Below, piece by piece: positions 23,193 through 30,526 of a stretch of DNA of 30,526 nt. Both the position numbers and the translations under genes were made by a program. The DNA comes from CAYTET01 sp964436975 (GTDB lineage Bacteria; Bacillota_I; Bacilli_A; Erysipelotrichales; Erysipelotrichaceae). Within the stretch, counting starts at the first letter, position 1, and every line of letters starts with the position of its first letter. The notes beneath the pieces are model-generated. The model ran no database searches and was not told where the DNA came from. It saw only the letters and a list, made by a program, of their open reading frames with translations. The stretch covers positions 1 through 30,526 of the forward strand of contig CAYTET010000016.1 in assembly GCA_964436975.1 (NCBI GenBank), in the 5' to 3' direction.

Positions 23193-24121
23193 TGCCATAT
23201 CTTCCCTTCGGCCTGCCGGCCCGCCCCGTTTTTCCAGTTCAAGGCATCCATTGCGGATTTTCCGGCCGGCTGCAGCTTCAGTATTTCAAGCAGCCTTCCG
23301 TCAATAATTGTATAGACTTTCTTGCCTTCAAAGCAGATGGTTCCGTTGGGCCCCGGCTGGTAGAGATCCGATTTGCGGGTCTGCCAGATTTTTACTTTCT
23401 GGCCGTCAAGCTGCGCATAGCCGCCCGGATAGGGATTCAGACCGCGGATCTGATCATAAACCTGCTGGTAAGAACGTGAAAAATCAATATGCTCGTCCTC
23501 GGGCTTGATGTTATATCCGAAGGTTGCCTCTTCGTCATTCTGGGCCTGGTGCGGATATTGACCCTGCACTAAAGCCGGCCAGTATTCACTGATCAGCTGC
23601 AGCGAAGCAGCCACCAGTTTATCCTGCAGGCTGCCGAAAGTATCCTCATCCTCAACCGCTACCGTTTTCTGGGCGATGACATCGCCGGAATCCATCCGGC
23701 TGCTCATAATCATCAGCGAAACACCGGTCTGCTTATAGCCGTCAAGCACGGCATGCTGGATAGGAGCGCCGCCGCGCAGTTTAGGCAGCAGCGAAGGATG
23801 GACATTCAGACAGCCCAGAGTTGGATAAGCCAACAGGGCATCCGGAATAAACTGGCCATAGGCGCAGCAAAAGATCATATCAGGCTTTAAATCGATAATG
23901 CTTTGGTATTCATTGCGCAGCTTATACGGCTGCAGCACTTTAATATCATGGCTTTGGGCCCAGATCTTAACCGGAGGCGGGGTCAGCAGACTGTGCCGGC
24001 CGCTGGGTTTATCAGGCTGACAGACCACGGCAATGATATCCGCCTTCAGCTCGTACAGCTGATTGACAACGGCTACCGCAAAATCCGGTGTTCCTAAAAA
24101 GACGATTTTTTCTGCAGGCAT
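23189..24121 (-). CDS. fmt: Methionyl-tRNA formyltransferase
   Basis: Fmt formylates initiator Met-tRNA using 10-formyl-tetrahydrofolate. The 310-residue protein has VFLGTPDFA at the start. The catalytic trio is N106 and H108 in LNVHPSLLPKLRGGAPI and D144 in MDSGD. Next come the linker with NPYPGGYA and the smaller C-terminal OB-like tRNA-binding domain. AGGTGAG lies upstream of the ATG. It is the first gene of a set with the S-component-like gene and lepA. The usual partners def, priA or rsmB are not adjacent in this window. Confidence 0.97.
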   Translation of the reverse strand: MPAEKIVFLGTPDFAVAVVNQLYELKADIIAVVCQPDKPSGRHSLLTPPPVKIWAQSHDIKVLQPYKLRNEYQSIIDLKPDMIFCCAYGQFIPDALLAYPTLGCLNVHPSLLPKLRGGAPIQHAVLDGYKQTGVSLMIMSSRMDSGDVIAQKTVAVEDEDTFGSLQDKLVAASLQLISEYWPALVQGQYPHQAQNDEEATFGYNIKPEDEHIDFSRSYQQVYDQIRGLNPYPGGYAQLDGQKVKIWQTRKSDLYQPGPNGTICFEGKKVYTIIDGRLLEILKLQPAGKSAMDALNWKNGAGRQAEGKIWQ

Positions 24122-24141
24122 CGGTGCTCACCTCTGCCTTA

Positions 24142-24147
24142 TTATAC
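24142..24147 (-). promoter_or_regulatory. -10 element of fmt operon
   Basis: A minus-strand TATAAT lies about 20 bases before the fmt ATG region. I see no convincing -35 at 16-18 bases, so the promoter is only partly supported. It is close to the divergent rpsT promoter. Confidence 0.45.
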
Positions 24148-24169
24148 AACATTGAGCGCTTTATTTCGG

Positions 24170-24198
24170 TTGCATTTTGAATAGTGCTATGCTAGAAT
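24170..24198 (+). promoter_or_regulatory. Promoter of rpsT
   Basis: TTGCAT (24170-24175), a 17-base spacer ending in TGC, and TAGAAT (24193-24198) are visible. The start near 24205 gives a leader of about 20 bases holding AGGAGG. Confidence 0.8.
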
Positions 24199-24225
24199 AA
24201 ACAAGCGTAAAAAAGGAGGTTATCT

Positions 24226-24489
24226 ATGCCCAATATCAAATCGCAGAAAAAGCGGGCCATTACCAACCTCAAGCGTCAAGAGGCCTCCAAGGCCGAAAAG
24301 ACGGCCATTAAAAATGCCATCAAGAACGTCTTGAGAGCCTGTGAAGCCAAAGAAAAAGACAACGCAGTCGCCGCTTACAATAAAGCAGCCAAGCTGCTTG
24401 ACAGTGCCATTACCAGCGGCGTTAAGACTAAAAACTATGCTGCCCGGCAGAAATCGCGTTTAGCCAAAGTTGTCAACAGCATCGGTTAA
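24226..24489 (+). CDS. rpsT: 30S ribosomal protein S20
   Basis: S20 binds the 5' domain of 16S rRNA early in assembly. The 87-residue, Lys/Ala-rich helical protein begins MPNIKSQKKRAITN and ends with ARQKSRLAKVVNS, both diagnostic. AGGAGG is six bases upstream of the ATG. It is a single-gene unit with its own promoter and a strong terminator, convergent with the serine dehydratase operon. Confidence 0.98.
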   Translation: MPNIKSQKKRAITNLKRQEASKAEKTAIKNAIKNVLRACEAKEKDNAVAAYNKAAKLLDSAITSGVKTKNYAARQKSRLAKVVNSIG

Positions 24490-24503
24490 CAAATCGTTCA
24501 AAC

Positions 24504-24532
24504 AAAAAAGCAATCACTGAATTGCTTTTTTT
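24504..24532. terminator. Bidirectional terminator between rpsT and the serine dehydratase gene
   Basis: AAAAAAGCAAT (24504-24514) pairs perfectly with ATTGCTTTTTT (24521-24531) around CACTGA. The arms serve as U tracts on both strands. The last codons and stop of the serine dehydratase gene lie inside the hairpin. Confidence 0.9.
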
Positions 24533-25266
24533 GTGTCTTCATCAGTCGGGGCGGCGCTGCCATTCAGCGGCAGCACCAGGGCTAATCCGCCCAAGGAAGT
24601 TTCCTTGAGCTCCCGGGCCAGTTTCTTGCCGGTGTAATTCATGGTATCGACAATCATATCAAAAGATATCTTGTTATCTTTCAGTTCGCCCAGATACTTG
24701 GCATAAACGGCGGCATCGACACTGCGCAGCGCCGCAATGCCGTTGCGTTCAATGCAGGGAATCTGCACATAGCCGCCGACCGGATCACAGGTCAGTCCGA
24801 GATGATGCTCCATTCCTATCTCAGCGGCATAGCTGATCAGCTTATTGGAAAGCCCGGAAATATAGGCATTCAGCGCTGCTGCCATGGCACAGGCCGTTCC
24901 TATTTCAGCCTGACAGCCGCCGGTGGCTCCGGAAATGCTGGCCCTAGTCTTGATGACATCGCCAAACAGTCCCGCCACCGCCAGACCGCTGATAAGCCGC
25001 TGCTTGTCCACGCCGTTTTCATAATGATACATAACAATGGAACTGACCACCCCGCAGGCACCCAGCGTCGGGGCTGTAACAGCCAGATGGCCGCTGGCAT
25101 TCTCTTCGGAGGCCGCATAGGCATAAGCCGAAATCAGCAGCTTCTGCCGGATAACCGGATCATCGGCGCCGGTAGCCTGCATATACAGTTTCTTGGCAAC
25201 TTTGGTCATATGCAGCTGGCCGGGAAGCTCGCCGCTACCCTTAAGGCCGTTGCGGATTACTTCCAT
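24514..25266 (-). CDS. sdaAA: L-serine dehydratase, alpha (catalytic) part of a frameshift-split single chain
   Basis: Fe-S L-serine dehydratase deaminates serine to pyruvate and ammonia. This 250-residue frame is the [4Fe-4S] alpha domain, with Cys at 71 (LGACGVV), 118 (GGCQAEIG) and 160 (LTCDPVGG), the latter two with clear family context. A free alpha subunit normally has about 290 residues. This one lacks that N-terminus, and no ribosome site precedes the ATG at 25266. Reading upstream in the same frame gives KKIAKPDIMEVIRNGLKG, which joins the beta part through an A8 run. I read it as the second half of one fused enzyme of 418 residues, comparable to the single-chain SdaA type. Confidence 0.85.
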   Translation of the reverse strand: MEVIRNGLKGSGELPGQLHMTKVAKKLYMQATGADDPVIRQKLLISAYAYAASEENASGHLAVTAPTLGACGVVSSIVMYHYENGVDKQRLISGLAVAGLFGDVIKTRASISGATGGCQAEIGTACAMAAALNAYISGLSNKLISYAAEIGMEHHLGLTCDPVGGYVQIPCIERNGIAALRSVDAAVYAKYLGELKDNKISFDMIVDTMNYTGKKLARELKETSLGGLALVLPLNGSAAPTDEDTKKAIQ

Positions 25267-25771
25267 AATATCCGGCTTTGCGATTTTTTTTCAAAACCAG
25301 ATTAAGATAGTTCTTTAAATCCGGATCATAGTTAAAGGCATAATCGGCAAGTGACCAGTGATGATCAGAGCAGACTTTCAGAATATCCGTGATATGGTCA
25401 TCGGGATATACATTGGGATCGGCCAGCGGCGGCTGATCCTTAACCGCGATAGCGCCCCCGCCCGTGGAAAAAATAACCATTTCATTGCCGACCTGCCCGC
25501 TGATTACCGTATGGAAAACCATGGTGTTAGCCTGCAGATAGTTCTCACGATAAAACTTTATTATGACATGGTCACTGCCAAAAACCTGCTGGATGATGCC
25601 CTCGGTCATATGGCCGTGGCCGGTCAGACCAAGGGAGCCGTACAGCTCCACCACAAAATCAACAGCCTGGGGATTGTGCTCCTTATAATAAAGACAGGCT
25701 CTCTGAACCCCTAAAGTATGTGAACTGGAAGGGCCCGGGCCGATCCGATATAATTCCTGCAGTGATTCCAT
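25241..25771 (-). CDS. sdaAB: L-serine dehydratase, beta part of a frameshift-split single chain
   Basis: This is the first half of the serine dehydratase, with ELYRIGPGPSSSHT at 6-19 (family SSSHT signature), ELYGSLGLTGHGH and FSTGGGAI. The family-like sequence ends with YLNLVLKK (residue 162). After it the frame gives 14 unrelated residues and stops at 25241, 26 bases into the alpha frame. Dropping one A from the eight at 25284-25291 (T on the plus strand) fuses both parts into 418 residues. AGGAGATG precedes the ATG, four bases after holA. The cause may be real mutation, transcriptional slippage on A8, or a sequence error. Confidence 0.85.
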   Translation of the reverse strand: MESLQELYRIGPGPSSSHTLGVQRACLYYKEHNPQAVDFVVELYGSLGLTGHGHMTEGIIQQVFGSDHVIIKFYRENYLQANTMVFHTVISGQVGNEMVIFSTGGGAIAVKDQPPLADPNVYPDDHITDILKVCSDHHWSLADYAFNYDPDLKNYLNLVLKKNRKAGYYGSNPQRP

Positions 25772-25775
25772 TGTT

Positions 25776-26750
25776 TCATCTCCTGGCTAAGTTAAAGATA
25801 AATAATTCCATGGCGGTTGTCTTGTCCAGCCGGTTTGTTTTAAGACTGATGTCAAGATCGGCCATCTGCTTCAGTATTTCCAGCAGATCAGCCGTACTGA
25901 GACCGGCGGCATTCTGCAGCGTCATCTGAATCCGGTACGGATTGCAGCCGAGCTGGCTGGCAATTTCATTTTGCGAATACTGGTGATCGGCCAGTATTTT
26001 CACCTTGCACATAAAGCGGAACTGATAGGCAATCAGGCCGATCAGTGACGATGGATCATTCTTGCTCAGCGCCGTCAGCGTCAGATCATGGTATATATTC
26101 ATGCTGGCCGCAACATTCTTCCGTAAAATCGCATTGGAAAGTTCAAACAGATCATCTTCCAGCGGTTTAGCGATCAGAGCCTTGATGGCAGGCTCATCAA
26201 GATTTTTGGGATAGAGCTTAAGCTTGGTCAGTTCCTGATACCAGTTGTCCAGACTGACCGGCAGCCGCCCCAGCAGCAATTCTTCACTGCGGCGGTCCAA
26301 AGCTATTTTATTAACAGACAGATCATTGTGAACCTGATTGCGAAACTGCTCGGGTGTCAGTTCATCCAGTATTTCGGTCTGGCACAAAGTCTTTAGTGTC
26401 GCAATGATTTTGCGGCGGCGGTCAATAAGACCATAGCCGCACAGGATCAGTATTGAAGAATAATTGGGGTCTTTCAGATAGTCAAGAACCTCGGTCTGCA
26501 GCCGGGCATTCTCCTCGCTTTTGCTGTCGAATAAAAAAAACGGATTCTGCCAGATTATCACCTTGAACTCGCTGGCAAAAGGAACGGTCTGGCAGTCGGC
26601 AATCACCTGGCGCGGATCGACTTTATCGGCATCGCTGTCACGGTAAGTAATGACGTTGATGTCATTGCCGGCACCGACATTTTCCTTGATCAGTTGCTGA
26701 CAGCGCCGCCTGATTTTATAGTTTTCATTTCCCAGCAAGAAGTAGTTCAT
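25776..26750 (-). CDS. holA: DNA polymerase III subunit delta
   Basis: HolA is the wrench subunit of the clamp loader that opens the sliding clamp. The 324-residue protein has the typical MNYFLLGNENY opening in place of the usual YLLYGxE, with the YSSILILCGY strand in the middle. The C-terminal helical collar has SLIGLIAYQFRFMCKVKIL and ends KTTAMELFIFNLARR, matching the family's L-x-L-E-x-L-I end. It follows comEC by 23 bases, the usual Bacillota order comEA-comEC-holA. AAGGGTGA lies before the ATG. Confidence 0.93.
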   Translation of the reverse strand: MNYFLLGNENYKIRRRCQQLIKENVGAGNDINVITYRDSDADKVDPRQVIADCQTVPFASEFKVIIWQNPFFLFDSKSEENARLQTEVLDYLKDPNYSSILILCGYGLIDRRRKIIATLKTLCQTEILDELTPEQFRNQVHNDLSVNKIALDRRSEELLLGRLPVSLDNWYQELTKLKLYPKNLDEPAIKALIAKPLEDDLFELSNAILRKNVAASMNIYHDLTLTALSKNDPSSLIGLIAYQFRFMCKVKILADHQYSQNEIASQLGCNPYRIQMTLQNAAGLSTADLLEILKQMADLDISLKTNRLDKTTAMELFIFNLARR

Positions 26751-26773
26751 CGGTTCACCCTTGTTAGATTATA

Positions 26774-28717
26774 TCACCTTGCCCGGCAAAAACCTATTAA
26801 TCCCGAAGCTGTTTGATAGATCAGAAAATGATTGAAAACAATAAAGCGGATGGCATGATCAGTCTGGGTATTGAGACTTTCAATGTGATATCCGCTGAGA
26901 CGGTCGGTTACGGCTTTGGCCGGATGGCCGTAGTAATTATTGCGGCCGGCTGATATAAGGGCCAGCCGGCAGTGCAGCCCGGCCAATAGCGCATCGCTTG
27001 AAGCCGTCGCCGAGCCATGATGGGCCAGTTTGACAAAATCAGCCTGCAGGTTGCCATAGCGGCTCATCAGATCCTGTTCAACCCGGCTGCTGATATCGCC
27101 CAGATACAGAAAAGTATACCCGCCCAGCTTAAAAAAACTGATCTGGCTGTTATCATTGCCATCCTGATAGCTGATATCAGCCAGCGGATCAGTAAAGTCT
27201 ATGCCGTTTATAACTATTTCGGCCGCTTTGGCAGTATAGACACTATCAACTTCAAACTCCTCTTCAAGCCGGGCCAGGGCCCCGTTATGATCATAGTCAT
27301 CATGCGATATTATTATATCAACTGTTTTTATAGCATTGGCCTTCAGAAAAGGAATGACAATATCCGCTGCCACATCCTTATAGTGGCTGCCGCCGGTATC
27401 AATCAAAACTGCCCGGTCGGGCAGCGGCGAAGTTATGACGCTGCAGTCACCCTGCCCCACATCCAGCATTGTCACTGTGTAAAACGGGGTCAGCCGCCGC
27501 TGCAGCAAGACAGCCGCCAGCAGACCGCCTATCATTACTGCCCTGCTGAAGCGGCGGTCAGCGGTAAAAAGCAGCAGCAGAATGGTTATGGCAATCAAAA
27601 ACAGCAGCGGCAGCCGGCCGTTGATACAAATTTCCGGCAGACCGTCCAGCCAGGCGGCTGTCTGCTCAAAAAAAACGCCGAGCGGAATATTTACCGGCAG
27701 CAGTACGGCAGCTACGGCGGCCAGATAGCTCAGCCCGGCCAGCGTACGGCACATTCCGAACAGTAAAACAGCAGCCAGATTGACCGTGGCATTCAGATAC
27801 AATTGGACTGCGGTGATATAAACCAGCATGATGCCCCTTCTGAAACTTCGGATGAAAAGATTAAGCAGCCCGATGCCCACTGGCAGCAGATAGCCGGCTG
27901 ATTTGATGCCGTAAGGCACCAATAGAGCCAGCAGCAGGGCTTTAAAGCCCCAGCTGTCCCTTTTGTTGTCAAAAAAAAGATCAGCCGCCAGAAACACCAC
28001 AACCCGCTGAAAAGAATAGGAAAAACCGTTGATTATCAGCAGAATAACGGCCGTATTCAATGTTATCCGCAGCGCCCGGTCCGGATAATAAAAACGCTGC
28101 AGAACTTTTTTAAGCAGCAGCATCAGCCAATAGACGTGCATCCCGCCGGCCGTAAACAGCCAGCTGTAATCGCCCGACAGCTCCATGCCGCTGCCCCAAA
28201 GCAGCTGGTTAATCCAGCCGTTGCCGTATTGAAGGCTTTTCTGCCACAGCAGCCGGCGCAGGGAAAACGGCCGGGCGACGATCTGATAGGCATCAAGTGA
28301 GGTTGTGTAGTATATATTCTGGCTGTGCGCCCATGATTCAAAAGTTGCCGGTTCGAAGTTGTTGTACGATGAAACAGGCGTCATGTCTGCATCCTGCAGG
28401 GAAATGATATCGTCAATAGCGGCTCCATCGGCACCACCGTACACTATTACCCGGCGCAGACCGCTTTGTACAATCTGATAATTGTTCTTAATGGCGACCA
28501 GCCGGCCCCGGTGGAAACTGTCATCCTTCAGCGGTATGGACAGCATCAGCATCAAAGCCAGCACCGTGTATCCGAAGCGCCGGTTGCGGACTGTAAAAAG
28601 ACGGCGGAACACCAGAATCCATACGGCGGCCATGCCAAACCGCATCAGCAGGCTGTCCATCAGGCCGATACAGACAGCCGCCAGACCGAAATAAAACCAG
28701 CTGCCTTTTACAGGCAT
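26774..28717 (-). CDS. comEC: ComEC/Rec2 DNA uptake channel protein
   Basis: ComEC carries single-stranded DNA across the membrane during natural transformation. This 647-residue protein has N-terminal helices, a soluble segment (about 62-150), then the competence membrane domain with LFTAGGMHVYW at 187-197 corresponding to the family SGLHV region. About ten helices follow, and then a C-terminal metallo-beta-lactamase-like domain with TMLDVGQGDC (416-425), SHDDYDHNG (471-479) and LAHHGS. The metal ligand set HxDxDH is altered to H-D-D-Y-D-H, still H-x-x-x-D-H. It is on the short side of the family. Its ATG lies inside the end of comEA (10-base overlap). Confidence 0.92.
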   Translation of the reverse strand: MPVKGSWFYFGLAAVCIGLMDSLLMRFGMAAVWILVFRRLFTVRNRRFGYTVLALMLMLSIPLKDDSFHRGRLVAIKNNYQIVQSGLRRVIVYGGADGAAIDDIISLQDADMTPVSSYNNFEPATFESWAHSQNIYYTTSLDAYQIVARPFSLRRLLWQKSLQYGNGWINQLLWGSGMELSGDYSWLFTAGGMHVYWLMLLLKKVLQRFYYPDRALRITLNTAVILLIINGFSYSFQRVVVFLAADLFFDNKRDSWGFKALLLALLVPYGIKSAGYLLPVGIGLLNLFIRSFRRGIMLVYITAVQLYLNATVNLAAVLLFGMCRTLAGLSYLAAVAAVLLPVNIPLGVFFEQTAAWLDGLPEICINGRLPLLFLIAITILLLLFTADRRFSRAVMIGGLLAAVLLQRRLTPFYTVTMLDVGQGDCSVITSPLPDRAVLIDTGGSHYKDVAADIVIPFLKANAIKTVDIIISHDDYDHNGALARLEEEFEVDSVYTAKAAEIVINGIDFTDPLADISYQDGNDNSQISFFKLGGYTFLYLGDISSRVEQDLMSRYGNLQADFVKLAHHGSATASSDALLAGLHCRLALISAGRNNYYGHPAKAVTDRLSGYHIESLNTQTDHAIRFIVFNHFLIYQTASGLIGFCRAR

Positions 28718-29181
28718 ATATAGGGCCTTATTTTCTCCAGAGTCTTGGCCCCGATGCCTTTGACTTTTAACAACTGCTCTAAAGTCTGAAACAGACCGTG
28801 CTGGCGGCGGTATTCGACGATACGGCCGGCCATAACCGGCCCGATGCCGCTGATCTTCTGCAACTGGGCTTCATCAGCCAGGTTGATGGATATTTTCTGC
28901 ACTTCGGTTTTTACCGGAATTACGACAGCGTCATTATCTTTCAGCACCACGGTGCGGTTAAGACTCGATAAGTCGGCCTCAGCAGTTACCGTGATTTCTT
29001 TAAGCAGGTCATCGATAGTACTGTAACAGGGCAGATCAATGATTTCATCCTGTAAAACCGCCCCGGAAACACTGACTTTAATCCGGCGGTCCTGATACTG
29101 GGTCAGATCAATTCCTTCACTGACCGGAATTACCCCGATTATTATTACTGCCAGCAGGGCGGCAAGATAGAATGGTTTCAT
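28708..29181 (-). CDS. comEA: ComEA DNA receptor
   Basis: ComEA is a membrane-anchored DNA-binding receptor for transformation. The 157-residue protein has an N-terminal helix (about 3-22), a SLBB-like domain (about 34-90, KVSVSGAVLQ to VVIPV), then the paired helix-hairpin-helix domain from SINLADEAQLQKISGIGP to VKGIGAKTLEKIRPYI, which contacts DNA backbone. AAGGAG is seven bases before the ATG. It starts after the greA terminator and overlaps comEC. Other competence pilus genes are not in the window, so competence is possible but not shown. Confidence 0.95.
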   Translation of the reverse strand: MKPFYLAALLAVIIIGVIPVSEGIDLTQYQDRRIKVSVSGAVLQDEIIDLPCYSTIDDLLKEITVTAEADLSSLNRTVVLKDNDAVVIPVKTEVQKISINLADEAQLQKISGIGPVMAGRIVEYRRQHGLFQTLEQLLKVKGIGAKTLEKIRPYICL

Positions 29182-29231
29182 GGGCCGGCTCCTTTTCTAC
29201 CATCTATTTGCCTCCGGAATCATTATTCCCT

Positions 29232-29263
29232 AAAAAAAAACCGGAAAACAGGAACCGGTTTTT
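29232..29263 (-). terminator. Terminator after greA
   Basis: On the minus strand AAAAACCGG (29263-29255) can pair with CCGGTTTTT, and nine T residues follow the CCGG at 29244-29241. It overlaps the greA stop codon by two bases and separates mltG-udk-greA from the com genes. Confidence 0.8.
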
Positions 29264-29738
29264 AGGCAATAGAGATGATTTTAACCTGATACGGCGGATC
29301 GACCAGGACATCGACAACATCATTTTTCTTGTGATCGGTCAGCGCCACGGCCAGCGGGGTCTCATTAGACAGTTTTCCGTTGATCGGATCTGACTCGACA
29401 GTACCGACGATAGTATATGTATCAACATCTCCGGTATCCATTGATTTAATTGTCACCTTGCTGCCAAGATGGACCACGCGGCTTTTGCCGGCGGGGGTCG
29501 CATCATTGATCAGTTCGATGTTATTAAGCATCTCATCCAACTCGCGCACTCTGGCTTCCAGCCTGGCCTGATGATCGCGGGCCGCATCATAATCGGCATT
29601 TTCACTTAAATCGCCCATGGCCCGGGCCGCCTGCAGTTCCTCGATAACTTCTTTTCTTTCAACATGAACCAGATGGTCTCTTTCCTGAATGAGGGAATCA
29701 AGACCTTCTTTGGTTACTACCACTTTCTGTTCTTCCAT
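29262..29738 (-). CDS. greA: Transcription elongation factor GreA
   Basis: GreA rescues backtracked RNA polymerase by stimulating transcript cleavage through the secondary channel. The 158-residue protein has the N-terminal coiled coil with the tip GDLSENADYDAA (acidic pair that holds magnesium) and the C-terminal FKBP-like domain with VHLGSKVTIKSM and ESDPINGKLSNETPLA. AAAGGAG lies before the ATG. It follows udk by 51 bases and ends at a terminator, completing the common mltG-udk-greA set. Confidence 0.97.
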   Translation of the reverse strand: MEEQKVVVTKEGLDSLIQERDHLVHVERKEVIEELQAARAMGDLSENADYDAARDHQARLEARVRELDEMLNNIELINDATPAGKSRVVHLGSKVTIKSMDTGDVDTYTIVGTVESDPINGKLSNETPLAVALTDHKKNDVVDVLVDPPYQVKIISIA

Positions 29739-29789
29739 GAGTTGTCTCCTTTATCAGCGTGATTATTTTGCCACGCAATCAAATTAAAG

Positions 29790-30416
29790 TCAATTGAAGC
29801 TGATCAGACTTCTTATTTTTGTGATCAGCAGATCCATCGCCACCGCGTTATGCGAACCTTCCGGAATTATGATGTCAGCATACTTTTTGGACGGTTCGAC
29901 GAAAATTTCATGCATTACCCTGACCGTATCCATATACTGGTCGCATACTGATTCCAAAGTCCGGCCGCGCTGGCTGACATCTCTTTTAAGCCGGCGGATA
30001 AAGCGGATATCAGCCGCTGTGTCAACAAAGATCTTCATATCGATCATCGGCCGCAGCTTTTCATCTTCCAGAACAAACAGACCCTCCAGAATGATGACAT
30101 CGCAGGGCTCAATGTGCTCACTGATGCTGCTGCGGGTATATTCCTTGAAATCATAGGTCGGCTTTTCGATGGCCTGGCCGCTGACAAGCCGCTGCAGATC
30201 AGCCACCAGCAGATCATTGTCAAAGGAAAAAGGATGGTCATAGTTGGTCAACAGACGCTGGTCAAAGGTCATATCGCCCTGGTCCTTATAATAGTCATCC
30301 TGGCGGATTATGATAACCGAATGGGTCTGGTCAAAGGCCTGGAACAGCATTTCGGCAATGGAAGTCTTGCCGCTGGCACTGCCGCCGGCAATGCCGATGA
30401 TTGTGGTTTTTCGCAT
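29790..30416 (-). CDS. udk: Uridine kinase
   Basis: Udk phosphorylates uridine and cytidine in pyrimidine salvage. The 208-residue protein has the P-loop GGSASGKTS at 11-19, RQDDYYKD in the substrate site, YDHPFSFD, YDFKEYTR and RRLKRDVSQRGR, all diagnostic. It starts 15 bases after the mltG stop with a GGGG stretch as a weak ribosome site and is followed by greA. Confidence 0.97.
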   Translation of the reverse strand: MRKTTIIGIAGGSASGKTSIAEMLFQAFDQTHSVIIIRQDDYYKDQGDMTFDQRLLTNYDHPFSFDNDLLVADLQRLVSGQAIEKPTYDFKEYTRSSISEHIEPCDVIILEGLFVLEDEKLRPMIDMKIFVDTAADIRFIRRLKRDVSQRGRTLESVCDQYMDTVRVMHEIFVEPSKKYADIIIPEGSHNAVAMDLLITKIRSLISFN

Positions 30417-30431
30417 ATCTGGCAGCCCCGT

Positions 30432-30526
30432 CTATTTATACAGATACTTGCTGACATTCTTCTCATGCTCGGCATAGGTCTTGGCATAGTGCATCGTGCC
30501 GCTGACTGTCGAGGCCATGAAATACA
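30432..30526 (-). CDS. mltG: Endolytic murein transglycosylase MltG, C-terminal end (partial)
   Basis: Only the last 30 residues are in the window. They read YFMASTVSGTMHYAKTYAEH and then EKNVSKYLYK before TAG. The pattern (a YF-V-x strand, a short turn, then H/Y-x-K-T-Y-x-E-H-x-x-N-V) matches the end of MltG/YceG proteins, which set glycan strand length at the membrane. The order mltG-udk-greA is common in Bacillota and supports the call. Confidence 0.75.
   Translation of the reverse strand, partial: YFMASTVSGTMHYAKTYAEHEKNVSKYLYK

Noticed and set aside
24514..25771. Ordinary two-subunit sdaAB serine dehydratase
   Set aside because: The alpha frame lacks the normal N-terminal part and a ribosome site, and the two frames join perfectly at the A8 run, so a split single chain fits better.
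27017..27766. Plus-strand open frame of 249 codons opposite comEC
   Set aside because: It is the Gln/Ile-rich shadow of a membrane protein, with no start signals.
29739..29789. Promoter between udk and greA
   Set aside because: TTGACT is present, but no acceptable -10 lies at 16-18 bases, so cotranscription is simpler.
1..30526. CRISPR array or cas genes near the CARF protein
   Set aside because: No regularly spaced direct repeats and no Cas protein motifs were seen on either strand.

Overview
The window looks like chromosomal core sequence of an anaerobic, fermentative low-to-mid-GC Gram-positive bacterium (Bacillota). Class Erysipelotrichia is my best guess, an inference from gene style and not a proven placement. 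Supporting signs are strong AGGAGG ribosome sites, sigma-A type promoters, the mltG-udk-greA gene order, comEA-comEC-holA, an Rnf pump in clostridial order (C-D-G-E-A-B), a PduL-type phosphotransacylase and an Fe-S L-serine dehydratase. I see no CRISPR array, transposase, phage gene or rRNA. No gene-free stretch exceeds about 220 bases.

Layout. (1) 212-6610, minus strand: a likely single operon from a promoter at 6633-6661, reading flippase - pepT - nagA - EIIB-like protein - lipid kinase - nagB - trxA. It combines amino-sugar and peptide catabolism with envelope functions. (2) 6720-7603: pduL on the minus strand with its own promoter and terminator, then tRNA-His on the plus strand with a promoter and terminator. 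(3) 7623-12683, minus: the rnf operon. It is unusual. RnfD carries an extra C-terminal FMN-binding domain, RnfB is reduced to its membrane anchor plus one Fe-S domain, and a 60-residue Cys-rich membrane protein sits between rnfA and rnfB. (4) 12835-16997, plus: a large M16C zinc peptidase split by a one-base frameshift, then apbE, whose product should attach FMN to the RnfG and RnfD flavin sites. (5) 17019-19596, minus: rpsO with its own promoter, and a lipoprotein - mazG - hemW operon. (6) 19666-20865, plus: a CARF plus DUF1887 nuclease-like gene (Card1/Can2-like) without CRISPR neighbours. Its promoter overlaps the divergent lipoprotein promoter. (7) 20892-24121, minus: fmt - ECF S-component-like gene - lepA. 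(8) rpsT on the plus strand. (9) 24514-30526, minus: mltG (partial) - udk - greA, terminator, then comEA - comEC - holA - L-serine dehydratase. The dehydratase is split by one extra A in an A8 run.

How it fits together. Amino sugars, peptides and serine are fermented. NagA/NagB feed fructose-6-phosphate, PepT and the serine dehydratase give amino acids and pyruvate, and PduL interconverts acyl-CoA and acyl-phosphate. Rnf couples ferredoxin and NAD to an ion gradient, and ApbE flavinylates it. The least ordinary items are the remodelled Rnf complex, the orphan CARF nuclease-like protein with a palindrome at its promoter, an EIIB-like protein whose phosphocysteine position is Glu, and the two homopolymer frameshifts.
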